DNA of 64,000 bases from Bacillus benzoevorans (lineage in GTDB: Bacteria > Bacillota > Bacilli > Bacillales > Cytobacillaceae): contig NZ_JACHGK010000004.1 of the NCBI RefSeq assembly GCF_014207535.1, positions 1 through 64,000 on the forward strand, written 5' to 3'. The position numbers and the translations under genes are program-made. Shown in pieces: positions 49,592 through 58,888 of the stretch (position 1 is the first letter of the stretch; each line of letters opens with the position of its first letter). The notes beneath the pieces are model-generated. The model had not been told where the DNA came from, did no database searches, and saw only the letters and a program-made list of their open reading frames with translations.

Positions 49592-50941
49592 TTATTGCAA
49601 CCGTTTTTCTAATTCTGCTTTTTTCTCCTCATAGCCTGGTTTACCAAGCAAAGCAAACATATTCACTTTGTATGCTTCAACACCAGGCTGATCAAATGGA
49701 TTCACCCCGAGCAAATATCCACTCATCGCACAGGCTTTTTCAAAGAAATAGACGAGATAGCCGAATGTATACTCATCCAGTTTCGGAATCAAAACAGCCA
49801 AATTCGGTACGCCCCCGTCTGTGTGGGCAAGCATCGCTCCCTCGAATGCTTTGTTATTCACAAAGTCTATTGTTCGGCCAGCGAGATAATTCAACCCGTC
49901 TAAATCATTTTCTGCTTGTTCAATCTTTAACTCCCTGCGCGGAGTTTCTACCTTAATGATGGTTTCAAATAGATCTCGGCGCCCTTCCTGCACATACTGC
50001 CCCATTGAATGAAGATCCGTTGAGAAGTTGGCCGATGAAGGGTAGATGCCTTTTTGATCCTTTCCTTCACTTTCCCCAAACAGCTGCTTCCACCATTCAG
50101 AAAAATATTGCAGTGCAGGCTCATAATTGATCAACATTTCAATGGTTTTCCCTTTGTTATATAAAATATTTCTTACTGCAGCATATTGGTAGGCCATATT
50201 TTCGTTAAGCTCAGATGAACTAAAATCTGTTTGCGCAGCTTGAGCCCCCTTCATTATCGCAGCAATATCCGCCCCACTGACAGCTATTGGCAGCAATCCC
50301 ACCGCTGTTAATATTGAATAGCGGCCGCCAACATCATCAGGAATAACAAATGTTTCATAACCTTCTTCATCAGCAACCGTTTTTAAAGCACCTTTCGCTT
50401 TATCCGTTGTCGCATAAATTCGTTTACCCGCTTCTTCTTTACCGTATTTTTCCTCGAGCAGCTTGCGGAAAATCCGGAAAGCAATAGCCGGTTCTGTTGT
50501 TGTACCTGATTTGGAAATAACATTAATGGAGAAGTCTTTTCCTTCCAGTAAATCGATCACGTCCATCATATATGTAGAACTAATATTATTACCGACAAAA
50601 ATAATCTGCGGCGCTGCGCGTTTCTCTTTTTGAATGATATTATAAAAACTATGCTGCAGCGCCTCAATAGCTGCCCTTGCGCCTAAATAAGAACCGCCGA
50701 TTCCAATAACTAAAAGGATATCTGAATCACGCTTAATTTTCTCAGCAGTTGTTTGGATACGTAAAAATTCTTCTTTATCATAGTTCTCAGGCAGTTCAAT
50801 CCAGCCTAAATAATCACTGCCGGCACCGGTTTTTTCATGTAAAGAATGGTGTGCTAACTTTACTGCATCCTGTAAATAAGTCATTTCATGCTCCGCAAAA
50901 AAAGCCAGAGCCTTTGAATAATCTAAACGAACATGTGTCAT
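49592..50941 (-). CDS. pgi: glucose-6-phosphate isomerase
   Basis: A 449-residue glycolytic enzyme. It shows IGGSYLGARAAIEAL, SKSGTTTEPAIAFR (the phosphate-binding SIS motif) and DDVGGRYSILTAVGLLP. It interconverts glucose-6-phosphate and fructose-6-phosphate. The start MTHVRLDYSK has GGAGG 7 nt upstream; an upstream in-frame start at 51022 lacks a site. Length equals the B. subtilis enzyme (about 450). Confidence 0.96.
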   Translation of the reverse strand: MTHVRLDYSKALAFFAEHEMTYLQDAVKLAHHSLHEKTGAGSDYLGWIELPENYDKEEFLRIQTTAEKIKRDSDILLVIGIGGSYLGARAAIEALQHSFYNIIQKEKRAAPQIIFVGNNISSTYMMDVIDLLEGKDFSINVISKSGTTTEPAIAFRIFRKLLEEKYGKEEAGKRIYATTDKAKGALKTVADEEGYETFVIPDDVGGRYSILTAVGLLPIAVSGADIAAIMKGAQAAQTDFSSSELNENMAYQYAAVRNILYNKGKTIEMLINYEPALQYFSEWWKQLFGESEGKDQKGIYPSSANFSTDLHSMGQYVQEGRRDLFETIIKVETPRRELKIEQAENDLDGLNYLAGRTIDFVNNKAFEGAMLAHTDGGVPNLAVLIPKLDEYTFGYLVYFFEKACAMSGYLLGVNPFDQPGVEAYKVNMFALLGKPGYEEKKAELEKRLQ

Positions 50942-50990
50942 GCACGATCCTCCAGATATTATATCGTCATTTCGCGTATTACAAAATAAA

Positions 50991-52154
50991 TTACAGTGAT
51001 GCCCGGTAAATGTCAAGGACATCGTTCCGATCTAATTTCCTAAAATTACCAAACTCTCCTCTAGCCATGGCGCGGTCAGCCATTAACTCGAGTTTGCTGT
51101 GATCAATACCATAATCAGCTAACCGTGAGGGTGCCCCGATGAGTCTCCAAAATGCACGCAGTTTTTCAATTCCTTCAAGTCCAGCCTCTTCCGCCGTTTT
51201 CCCTTCAGGATTTACAGCAAATACACGTACGGCCAACTGTTTGAAACGTTCTGGATTTGCTGATAATGAATGCTTCATCCAGTTTGGGAAAAGAATCGCA
51301 AGTCCTCCGCCATGCGGAATATCATATACGGCTGAAACAGCATGCTCCATATTATGCGTGGCCCAATCCCCGTTATACCCCATTGAGAGCATGCCATTTA
51401 AGGCCATTGTGCCGCAATATAAAATGGTGGCACGATTTTCATAGCTTTCCAGGTTCTCCAGCAGCTTCGGCGCCGTTTCAATCACGGTTAGAAGAAGCGA
51501 TTCCAACATGCGGTCCTGCAGATAGGTTTCCCGCTGCACATGGAAGTAATTTTCTAAAGTATGTACCATTATATCCACGATCCCATTAACGGTTTGATCG
51601 CGTGGAACGGTGAAGGTGTTCACTGGATCAAGAATAGAGAAACGCGGATAAACAACAGGATTTCCCCACCCATATTTCTCATTCGTTTCCCAATTGGTTA
51701 TAACAGAGCTCCGATTCATTTCGGATCCGGTGGCCGCAAGTGTCAGCACGGTCCCAAGCGGCAGCGCTTCAGAGACAATGACCTTTTTCGTTACGATATC
51801 CCAGGCATCGCCGTCATATTTTGCCCCTGCAGCAATGACCTTCGTACAGTCAATGACACTGCCTCCGCCAACTGCCAATAGAAATTCAATCCCTTCATTT
51901 TTACATATTTCAACCCCTTTTCTCACCGTTGAAATACGCGGATTCGGTTCTACACCTGAAAGCTCAAAAACTTCAGTGCCTGCGGCATGTAATAGGTTCA
52001 TCACTTGATCATATAAGCCGTTTCGTTTAATGCTGCCCCCGCCATAAACAAGAAGAACTTTTTTGCCGTAATAAGGAACTTCATTCTTTAATTGTTCTAC
52101 CTGACCTTTTCCAAAAATTAATTTAACAGGATTATTATATGTAAAGTTATCCAT
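50991..52154 (-). CDS. yugJ: iron-containing alcohol dehydrogenase (YugJ/YugK-like)
   Basis: A 387-residue group III alcohol dehydrogenase (butanol dehydrogenase type). The NAD motif is GGGSVIDCTKVIAAGA, and the metal region includes VDIMVHTLENYF and NMEHAVSAVYDIPHGGGLAILFPNW (two parts: NMEHAVSAVYDIPH and GGGLAILFPNW). It reduces aldehydes with NAD(P)H. The start MDNFTYNNPV has AAGGAGG upstream. B. subtilis has the paralogues yugJ and yugK here; only one is present. Confidence 0.9.
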   Translation of the reverse strand: MDNFTYNNPVKLIFGKGQVEQLKNEVPYYGKKVLLVYGGGSIKRNGLYDQVMNLLHAAGTEVFELSGVEPNPRISTVRKGVEICKNEGIEFLLAVGGGSVIDCTKVIAAGAKYDGDAWDIVTKKVIVSEALPLGTVLTLAATGSEMNRSSVITNWETNEKYGWGNPVVYPRFSILDPVNTFTVPRDQTVNGIVDIMVHTLENYFHVQRETYLQDRMLESLLLTVIETAPKLLENLESYENRATILYCGTMALNGMLSMGYNGDWATHNMEHAVSAVYDIPHGGGLAILFPNWMKHSLSANPERFKQLAVRVFAVNPEGKTAEEAGLEGIEKLRAFWRLIGAPSRLADYGIDHSKLELMADRAMARGEFGNFRKLDRNDVLDIYRASL

Positions 52155-52365
52155 CTCGAAACCTCCTTTATTTAATCTTCCACTTCTTTTCCAGCCCATT
52201 CAAACTACTTTTTTATTATCCTTCAACAAGGAAAGGAATGCAAAATATAACATTCACCGGGATATATTTTGGTATTTCCCTCCATCTCTTTTGTGATGAA
52301 TATTTGCTTTTGAATCAAGATAGACTAATCATTGCATCAAATTCTTTTTAGGAGGCATTTCGTAG

Positions 52366-52596
52366 ATGAGTACCATACAACGCATTGCACTATTATTTAC
52401 TGTTATCGGGGCGATTAATTGGGGACTGATAGGCTTTTTCCAATTCAATCTTGTGGCCTCCCTCTTTGGGACTGACTCTCTCATCTCGAGGATCATTTAT
52501 TGTCTAGTCGGGATTGCTGGTCTAATCAATATTGGACTTCTTTTCAAACCGAAAGAGCAATATTCAAGAGAACCGGAAACTAATCCTGCAAGATAA
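52366..52596 (+). CDS. yuzA: DUF378 membrane protein (YuzA-like)
   Basis: A 76-residue protein with two membrane helices: AIALLFTVIGAINWGLIGFF-like segment (5-24) and SRIIYCLVGIAGLINIGLLF (about 44-63), matching DUF378 with its GAINWGL motif. AGGAGG precedes the ATG. B. subtilis yuzA lies in the same neighbourhood. Function is unknown. Confidence 0.9.
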   Translation: MSTIQRIALLFTVIGAINWGLIGFFQFNLVASLFGTDSLISRIIYCLVGIAGLINIGLLFKPKEQYSREPETNPAR

Positions 52597-52644
52597 TTAA
52601 AAACCTTGAATTTCTGTTTAAATTTTTAACATTATGGATAAAAA

Positions 52645-52686
52645 AAAAAGAAGTATAGAGCCTATCGATGCCCTATACTTCTTTCG
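52645..52686. terminator. terminator between yuzA and yugI
   Basis: AAGAAGTATAG (52648-52658) and CTATACTTCTT (52673-52683) form an 11-bp stem with at least eight T on the minus-strand side, serving yugI. Confidence 0.85.
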
Positions 52687-52690
52687 ATCA

Positions 52691-53098
52691 TTATTTCTTT
52701 ATTAAATCATCGCGCTCTGATTGGTCAATCCATTCTTGGAGCTTATCCTTTAATGTATTAAAGCCCTGTGATAGTTCGATATCTGTTGTAATGGCTGCAG
52801 CAGCCTGGCGCTTACGCGGTCTTTTGGCTTTTACATCCGCTTCCTGTACAGGTTCCTCTTCCGTAGCACGGATAGACAAACCAATTTTACCCGCCCCTTC
52901 ATCAATTGAAAGTATTTTAACTTTTACTTCGTCGCCAACTTTCAAATGTTCATGAATATCCTTGACAAAACCATGAGTAATTTCAGAAATATGAACCAAT
53001 CCCTGATGCTTTTCATCCAACGCTACAAATGCTCCATATGACTGTATTCCGGTAACTTTACCTGTTAGTACACTTCCTATTTCAAACTTTTCTGACAT
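52691..53098 (-). CDS. yugI: S1 RNA-binding domain general stress protein (YugI)
   Basis: A 135-residue protein. Residues 5-75 are an S1 domain (FEIGSVLTGKVTGIQSYGAF ... GLVHISEITHGFV ... GDEVKVKILSID ... KIGLSIRA), followed by a basic linker (KAKRPRKRQ) and a helical tail. B. subtilis YugI (GSP13) is ribosome-associated and stress-induced. It lies in the same order relative to alaT as in B. subtilis. Confidence 0.93.
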   Translation of the reverse strand: MSEKFEIGSVLTGKVTGIQSYGAFVALDEKHQGLVHISEITHGFVKDIHEHLKVGDEVKVKILSIDEGAGKIGLSIRATEEEPVQEADVKAKRPRKRQAAAAITTDIELSQGFNTLKDKLQEWIDQSERDDLIKK

Positions 53099-53364
53099 GA
53101 AAACACTCCTAATTTATCATTATTTTGTCTCTCGTTATACGCAATAAATAATTATACCATATTTGATGATAATTATCAAAAAAAATAAGCATTCCTCTAG
53201 GAGAACACTCAATTGGACCTTCCTCTTTATGACGGTTGAGGAAAATATTCCTTCCCTATCGCGTATAAAATAGGATGATACCGGAAAGACTTCAAGTAAA
53301 GGACTTTCTAGTATCCCCCTTTTTTGAAGAGGACATCCAAAAAGGATGTCCCTTTTCATTTCTC

Positions 53365-54534
53365 CTATAGTGAATCAATAAATTTTTTCATTCGTTTAAT
53401 GGCCTCCTGAAGCTGCTCCAATGAAGAGGCATAGGAACAACGGATATGACCTTCGCCGCTTTCACCGAATACATCTCCCGGTACAACAGCTACTCCTTCT
53501 TGTTTCAATAAAGCTTCCGCGAACTCCTGTGAGCTTAAACCAGTTGACGCCACCGAAGGGAAGGCATAAAACGCACCTCCAGGAACATGACAGGTTAATC
53601 CGATTTCATTAAAGGACTGCACGATAAAATTCCGCCGGCGGCGATAGCTTTTGACCATTTCATCCACATCGGAACGGCAAGTTTTGAGTGCTTCCAACGC
53701 TGCATATTGGGCCATAGTGGAGGCGCACATCATGGCATATTGATGTATCTTTAACATCGCACTTGTGATTTCTTCCGGTGCACAGACAAAACCAAGACGC
53801 CAGCCTGTCATAGCGAAGCCCTTTGAAAAACCATTTACCAATAGCGTTCTTTCCCGCATCCCATTTATTGCCGCCATACTTGTGTATTCTTCATCATAAA
53901 CAAGCTCAGCATAAATTTCATCAGCAATAATAAGTAAATCATGTTTTTCTGCTAATGCCGACAACTTTTCCAGTTCACTTTTATTCAGCATCGTGCCTGT
54001 CGGGTTATTTGGCGAACAAATTAAAATAGCTTTCGTCTTATCAGTAATGGCTTCTTCAATTTGACTCGGCAAAATCTTGAAATCATTTTCTTTTGTTGCC
54101 TGAACCGTTACAGCAACTCCTCCAGCAAGAGTTACCATTGGAGCATACGAGACAAAACACGGTTCTACCACAATGACTTCATCTCCCGGGTCAAGAATTG
54201 CCCGCATAGCAATATCAATCGCTTCGCTTGCACCGACCGTTACGATGATTTCCGACTTAGGAGAATACTCTACATCGAATTGTGTTTTCATATATTTAGC
54301 AATTTCTTCACGCAGCTCCAAGAGACCTGCATTAGCGGTATAAGAGGTATAACCTTGTTCCAATGAGTTGATGGCAGCCTCTCTAACAGCCCATGGCGTA
54401 ACAAAATCAGGTTCTCCTACACCGAGAGAGACAACGCCCTCCATCCCGGCTGCTAAATCAAAAAAACGGCGGATACCTGATGGTTTTAATTCTTGAACAG
54501 TTTTTGAAATATAACTACTCTTGGTTGTTTTCAT
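53365..54534 (-). CDS. alaT: PLP-dependent aminotransferase (AlaT/YugH)
   Basis: A 389-residue fold-type I aminotransferase. It shows GVGEPDFVTPWAVREAAI, the segment CSPNNPTGTML, ADEIYAELVYD, and the PLP lysine in NGFSKGFAMTGWRLGF. Its neighbour is an Lrp-type regulator whose stop overlaps its start by 1 nt (TGATG), as for alaR-alaT in B. subtilis. The role is probably alanine transamination. Confidence 0.93.
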   Translation of the reverse strand: MKTTKSSYISKTVQELKPSGIRRFFDLAAGMEGVVSLGVGEPDFVTPWAVREAAINSLEQGYTSYTANAGLLELREEIAKYMKTQFDVEYSPKSEIIVTVGASEAIDIAMRAILDPGDEVIVVEPCFVSYAPMVTLAGGVAVTVQATKENDFKILPSQIEEAITDKTKAILICSPNNPTGTMLNKSELEKLSALAEKHDLLIIADEIYAELVYDEEYTSMAAINGMRERTLLVNGFSKGFAMTGWRLGFVCAPEEITSAMLKIHQYAMMCASTMAQYAALEALKTCRSDVDEMVKSYRRRRNFIVQSFNEIGLTCHVPGGAFYAFPSVASTGLSSQEFAEALLKQEGVAVVPGDVFGESGEGHIRCSYASSLEQLQEAIKRMKKFIDSL

Positions 54535-55034
54535 CAAGGAGACACCACAATTCTTTTGTCTTTATTTTCTGTTCCAAAGATAATTCCGTCGTGTTTATAT
54601 TTTTTCAAAATAAAGTGCGTGGTCGTTGAAATAACAGAATCGAGTGTTGAAAGCTTTTGATGTACAAAGTGTGCTACCTCATTCATTGATTTTCCTTCAA
54701 TAATAACAGATATATCGTAAGTACCTGACATGAGGTAAACAGAATCCACTTCTTTAAAACGGTAAATCCGCTCCGCAACATCTTCAAAGCCAACACCGCG
54801 TTTTGGTGTTACTTTTACATCGATCATCGCGGTTACTCCGGAATGCCCTTCAACCTTCTCCCAGTCAATGACCGTAATATATCTCACAATCACCTTATTA
54901 TCTTCCAGTTTTTTAATGGATTGTTCAGTTTCTTCGACAGACAGCCCAATCATTTTTGCTACATCTTCAATCGCGATGCGGGCATCTTTTTCTAGAATTT
55001 CAACAATCTCCAATTCTTTTTCTGTTAAATTCAT
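54534..55034 (-). CDS. alaR: Lrp/AsnC-family regulator (AlaR/YugG)
   Basis: A 166-residue regulator. The N-terminal helix-turn-helix (IVEILEKDARIAIEDVAKMI, then GLSVEETEQSIKKLED) is followed by a RAM ligand domain (VTPKRGVGFEDVAERIYRF, VYLMSGTYDISVIIEGKS). It is co-transcribed with alaT and probably controls it in response to alanine. Confidence 0.93.
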   Translation of the reverse strand: MNLTEKELEIVEILEKDARIAIEDVAKMIGLSVEETEQSIKKLEDNKVIVRYITVIDWEKVEGHSGVTAMIDVKVTPKRGVGFEDVAERIYRFKEVDSVYLMSGTYDISVIIEGKSMNEVAHFVHQKLSTLDSVISTTTHFILKKYKHDGIIFGTENKDKRIVVSP

Positions 55035-55184
55035 GGAAAGACCTCCATATGTTTTAAAATATATATATTATAGCAAAATTCACGTGTATGGTACGGACTT
55101 TTTTATGATTTTCAAAATAAAGTTCCTCTATATTTTTTCAAACTCTGACTTTTTCCATGCAAAGAAAAAGGATCGCCCCAAAAG

Positions 55185-55276
55185 TAAAGGTGTCAGACAT
55201 CACAACAAAGGAGCTAGTATCACTTTACATATATCTGCACGGATCTAGATAAATTGTGGTCGACTGACACCTGAGG
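55185..55276. repeat. palindromic repeat with GGTGTCAG ends, copy 1
   Basis: AAAGGTGTCAG (about 55187-55197) and CTGACACCTGAGG (about 55264-55276) are inverted ends of a roughly 90-bp element without a gene, inside the gap before gltP. A second element with the same end motif lies at 61543-61626. Such GGTGTCAG-ended palindromes are scattered in Bacillus genomes. Confidence 0.6.
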
Positions 55277-55304
55277 GACAATCCTATTTAGGAATATTTA
55301 ACAA

Positions 55305-56582
55305 TTAACTGATTTTATCTTCTGCTATTTCTGTTTTCGCCGCGGAATGAAGGATTTGGTTACCCGTAAATTCACCTTCCCATTTTGAAATGACAATGGT
55401 AGCAAGGGAATTCCCAATAACATTGACAACAGTACGAGCCATATCAAGAATTCGGTCAATACCAGCAATAAATGCCAGCCCTTCGATTGGAATGCCGACT
55501 GTTCCTAAAGTAGCCAGCAGGACGACAAAGGACACACCAGGCACACCGGCAATCCCCTTTGATGTAACCATCAGTACCAACATCAGCGAAACTTGAGCCC
55601 CGATACTCATGTCGATCCCGTACATTTGCGCAATAAAGATCGCGGCGAGTGCCTGATAGAGAGTAGATCCATCTAAATTAAAGGAGTAACCTGTAGGAAT
55701 AACGAATGAAGTGATATGCTTCGGACAGCCGGCACGTTCCATTTTTTCCATAATCTTGGGTAAAACGGTTTCTGAGCTTGAAGTAGAATAAGCAAGGATT
55801 AGTTCATCCTTTAAAATACCAATTAATCTAAAAATATTAAACCCGGCCAACTTTGCAACAAGTCCGAGAACAACGATGATAAAAAAGGCCATCGTTGCAT
55901 AAACAAGAATGACAAGCTTGCCAAGCGGCATAAGTGATGCAATACCAAATTTCGAAACCGTTACTCCGATTAGGGCAAAAACACCAAATGGGGCAAATTT
56001 CATAATTTGGTTCGTGACATAAAACATGGCATCAGCTGTGCCCTGGAAAAAACGCAGAACCGGTTTCCCTTTGTCACCAATTGCTGCCAATCCGAGACCA
56101 AATACAACCGAGAAGAAAATAATGGCCAGCATATCCCCTTCAGCAACAGCCTTAATCGGATTAGTTGGAACGATGTTAACAAAAGTTTCAGCCATCGAAT
56201 GTGATTCTGTTTTTTCTGCCGTATCTACATAGCTATGGATATCCGTTTTTTGCAGTGTGTCCATATTGACGCCTTCACCAGGCTGAAAAATGTTAGCGGA
56301 CAGAAGTCCGATAACAATGGCTATCGTTGTAATGATTTCAAAATAAAGCAGGGTTTTTCCGCCGATTTTCCCAAGCTTTTTTGTATCTCCTACTCCTGCC
56401 ACGGCAATAATAATACAGGATATGACAATTGGGACAACGATCATTTTGATTAAACGGAGAAAGATATCACCGATCGGTTGTAAATAGGCTGCAATATGCG
56501 GATTGCCATAAAAAACGGCCCCCACAATGATTCCGAGAATAAGTCCGATAAATATCTGCCAGGCTAAACTAATTCTTTTCAT
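55305..56582 (-). CDS. gltP: proton/sodium-glutamate symporter (DAACS family)
   Basis: A 425-residue transporter. The family motifs are visible: the serine-rich hairpin AYSTSSSETVLPKI, PTGYSFNLDGSTLYQALAA, and the TM8 region GIDRILDMARTVVNVIGNS. It imports glutamate or aspartate with H+ or Na+. AAGGGGGG lies 6 nt before the ATG at 56582. An upstream attenuator-like hairpin may control it. Confidence 0.95.
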   Translation of the reverse strand: MKRISLAWQIFIGLILGIIVGAVFYGNPHIAAYLQPIGDIFLRLIKMIVVPIVISCIIIAVAGVGDTKKLGKIGGKTLLYFEIITTIAIVIGLLSANIFQPGEGVNMDTLQKTDIHSYVDTAEKTESHSMAETFVNIVPTNPIKAVAEGDMLAIIFFSVVFGLGLAAIGDKGKPVLRFFQGTADAMFYVTNQIMKFAPFGVFALIGVTVSKFGIASLMPLGKLVILVYATMAFFIIVVLGLVAKLAGFNIFRLIGILKDELILAYSTSSSETVLPKIMEKMERAGCPKHITSFVIPTGYSFNLDGSTLYQALAAIFIAQMYGIDMSIGAQVSLMLVLMVTSKGIAGVPGVSFVVLLATLGTVGIPIEGLAFIAGIDRILDMARTVVNVIGNSLATIVISKWEGEFTGNQILHSAAKTEIAEDKIS

Positions 56583-56945
56583 CAAATTCCCCCCTTAATA
56601 GTTAGATTTTTGTATATATTAACGATGTGCATCAGTACGGGAAACAAAATAAAGGCAATAAAAAAAGACATCTTCTATGCCTTTTTAGCAGTCATTACAG
56701 CTTTTTGTACCATCCGTTTCCACGAACGCTTTCTATACTATAATAGTATAGTATTTTTATAAAGATGTAAATGTATTATATTTACATATTTTGTGAAACA
56801 AATTCAATAAAACACCTTATAAAGGATAATTCATTTAAGATATAGTTTCTCCACAGAAACACATATTACTATTTCCAAATAACTTATTTCTGTTTCTAAT
56901 ATTTATTATTGCCGAAATTAACTAAAAATAAAAAGAACAGCACTA
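56583..56945 (-). promoter_or_regulatory. gltP leader with candidate promoter and terminator-like hairpin
   Basis: There is no gene in this gap. On the minus strand AAAAGGCA (56685-56678) pairs with TGTCTTTT (56670-56663) around TAGAAGA and runs into a T tract. Upstream, the perfect palindrome TATACTATAATAGTATA (56734-56750) lies in a TTTACA-N17-TACTAT promoter candidate. The result is a leader RNA of about 60-80 nt ending in a terminator before gltP, the layout of transcription attenuation. The ligand is unknown, and a separate small RNA is possible. Confidence 0.4.
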
Positions 56946-57152
56946 TCAGCTGTCCTTTTCGCGGGCATTTAACTTTAAACGTTCTTCTAATTCCTTCGCT
57001 TTTTTTTCCTCCCGTTTTGACCAGTTAACCACTACTTTCATAACCAGCACGGCAATGAGCACCATGATCATAAGCTTAAGGAGCGCTGGAATATACTCCA
57101 TCTTATTTTCAGGAAAATATAAAAAGAATGACAAAACATATGGCAGAAACAT
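56946..57152 (-). CDS. small membrane protein, hypothetical
   Basis: A 68-residue protein. A hydrophobic stretch (about 22-42, IPALLKLMIMVLIAVLVMKV) is followed by a charged helical tail (SKREEKKAKELEERLKLNAR). A hydrophobic N-terminal segment precedes it. AAGGGAAG lies about 10 nt before the ATG, and a hairpin (AAAAGAACAGC/GCTGTCCTTTT) overlaps the stop. It is a single-gene unit; function is unknown. Confidence 0.7.
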   Translation of the reverse strand: MFLPYVLSFFLYFPENKMEYIPALLKLMIMVLIAVLVMKVVVNWSKREEKKAKELEERLKLNAREKDS

Positions 57153-57288
57153 GGATATTTCTTCCCTTCTCTGTACTTAGTACCATTTTAAACATTATAA
57201 CAATGTTTTTATTTTCTTTCTATTATTCTGAATTTTCGCCAAGTATGGGCCCTTCTCCCTTGAAATAAAGAGAATTTATAGCAAAACG

Positions 57289-57322
57289 AAAAAGCCAAAT
57301 CACGCATAAAGATTTGGCTTTT
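57289..57322 (-). terminator. terminator of kapD
   Basis: AAAAAGCCAAATC and GATTTGGCTTTT pair around ACGCATAAA, overlapping the kapD stop codon. Confidence 0.85.
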
Positions 57323-57941
57323 AGGCAAACTCATTAAATAGCTGGGAAAAATCAACCCGATCTCCAATCGTTGTTTTATCCGGGTTATGCAGATACTGCT
57401 TATCCTTTTCTACTAATTTGAAAATGTTATAGGTTGTTAACGCATCATCTAAGGCCCGGTGATGTTTCCCAACACCGTCTCTGCCATACTCCTGCACAGC
57501 TTTCCAAAGTCCGGTTTGATTCTTGTCACCGAAGAAACGCTTATACTCCATAGACAAATCTACCTCTCTGGCGTTAAAGGGTAAGCTAAGATCAGCCTGA
57601 TGGCAGTTATGGCGCAGTACTTTCATATCCATATTCCCCCAAGTAACGACTGTATTTTTACACCCGTTTGTTAATGAGGAAAACTTCTGAATCAGTTCAT
57701 GAAAGGTGATTCCTTGATTTACTTGCTCTTGGCTGATTCGAAGAAATGATTTACAGCGTTCCGTCAGGACAGGAAAACGAACAGGTACTACATAAGATGA
57801 ATATTTTTCATAAATCTGATCATTTACAACCGCGACAATTCCAGCTTCAATAATTTCAGGATAAAACCCCTTCATTTTTTTACCTTTTTCCGGCATTGTA
57901 AATTCAAAATCAACAAATAAATATTGCTGTTCGTCTACCAA
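57321..57941 (-). CDS. kapD: 3'-5' exonuclease KapD
   Basis: A 206-residue DEDDh exonuclease. It has VDFEFTMPE (first Asp/Glu), GNMDMKVLRHN (second Asp), and HHRALDDALTTYNIFKL (His-x(4)-Asp). In B. subtilis kapD lies in the same region, and its overexpression inhibits the KinA pathway to sporulation. The start is TTG at 57941 with GGAAGGTGG upstream; an N-terminal extension to 58028 reads as non-homologous. Confidence 0.92.
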   Translation of the reverse strand: MVDEQQYLFVDFEFTMPEKGKKMKGFYPEIIEAGIVAVVNDQIYEKYSSYVVPVRFPVLTERCKSFLRISQEQVNQGITFHELIQKFSSLTNGCKNTVVTWGNMDMKVLRHNCHQADLSLPFNAREVDLSMEYKRFFGDKNQTGLWKAVQEYGRDGVGKHHRALDDALTTYNIFKLVEKDKQYLHNPDKTTIGDRVDFSQLFNEFA

Positions 57942-58150
57942 CCTTCCACCTTCCTTTATCAAATGGCGCGGCAGGCATGTTATTAAAATGTATTCCGTTT
58001 TTGAAACCCCAATAACATACCCTTCCATTCTTGTTTTCTATTATTATACCATACCTCCTGAGCACAAGTGAAACACTGCGCCCTGCAAAATGCTTTGTCC
58101 TTAATGCTTAAAATCTTTTTTGGATCAAGCTGGTCCTATCAAACAAAGCA

Positions 58151-58180
58151 AAAAAGCTCTCGAGTCCGAGAGCTTTTTGA
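58151..58180. terminator. terminator
   Basis: AAAAAGCTCTCG and CGAGAGCTTTTT form a 12-bp stem with an AGTC loop, ending the gene at 58189 on the minus strand. Confidence 0.88.
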
Positions 58181-58188
58181 CTTATCCA

Positions 58189-58428
58189 TTAATAATATGG
58201 GACTCCGTATCCAAAACCGGCGCCGTATGGCGGGAAGGCTCCGTATGGTGGAAAGGCACCGTATGGAGCGTATGGCATAAACGGATATGGACGCGGACGC
58301 GACAAGAGTAGCGCGGCGCCGCCAGCGCCAACGGCTCCCCCTACGAGCCCTCCCAACAATGCGCCAGCAAACGGAACACCAAAGAAAAATCTTTGATTAT
58401 TATAGTACGGGTTTCGGTATGCGTTCAA
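58189..58428 (-). CDS. Gly/Pro/Tyr-rich small protein
   Basis: A 79-residue protein from a TTG start with AAGGAGG 9 nt upstream. Residues 14-45 form a Gly/Ala-rich hydrophobic segment (GALLGGLVGGAVGAGGAALL), followed by FMPYAPYGAFPPYGAFPPYG, a Pro-Tyr-Gly repeat. The composition resembles spore coat or surface proteins of Bacillus; no family is assigned. A terminator closes it. Confidence 0.75.
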   Translation of the reverse strand: MNAYRNPYYNNQRFFFGVPFAGALLGGLVGGAVGAGGAALLLSRPRPYPFMPYAPYGAFPPYGAFPPYGAGFGYGVPYY

Positions 58429-58585
58429 TGGGGTAAACCTCCTTCTTATCTTTCATATTATTTCATATGCAATAAACACCCATCACGCTTGGGCAAAGGA
58501 GGAAAACTGGGAAAACTTTCAGATGCTTCTATATCTTTTGAGTGGTAAAATATTCTTCGTATAGTATTTTATGAACCAGAGGTGG

Positions 58586-58855
58586 ATGACAATTAAGTTA
58601 CTGCAGAAGCTTGGCCGCAGGAAAAAAGTAAAGTTGCAATTTTGCCGGAACAACTTGGATCGCTTTTTAGACGGACCTTCATTCAGCCAATATGAGATTT
58701 TTTTTCAAGAGGAACAAATAAATATGAAGGAATATAAATGTCTAAGCCATTGTGAACTTTGCGCAGACAAGCCTTACGCTATATTAAATGGTGAAATCAT
58801 TGAAGCTGATACCGCTTTGGAGCTTTTAGAGCTAATCAAAATGAAAGTAAAATAA
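58586..58855 (+). CDS. DUF1450 protein (YuzB-like)
   Basis: An 89-residue protein. The DUF1450 pattern is FCRNNLDRF early, then YKCLSHCELCADKPYAILNG and EIIEADTALELLELI. Four Cys (two in CLSHCELC) suggest metal or thiol chemistry. ATG 58586 is preferred because AGGTGG lies just upstream. A yuzB gene occurs in this neighbourhood in B. subtilis. Confidence 0.85.
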   Translation: MTIKLLQKLGRRKKVKLQFCRNNLDRFLDGPSFSQYEIFFQEEQINMKEYKCLSHCELCADKPYAILNGEIIEADTALELLELIKMKVK

Positions 58856-58888
58856 TAGAGGACGCCCATTCACGGGCGCCCCATTGAT

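Noticed and set aside
53327..53360. Terminator of alaT
   Set aside because: GGACATCC/GGATGTCC forms a stem, but on the minus strand it is not followed by a T tract, so a terminator call is not supported.
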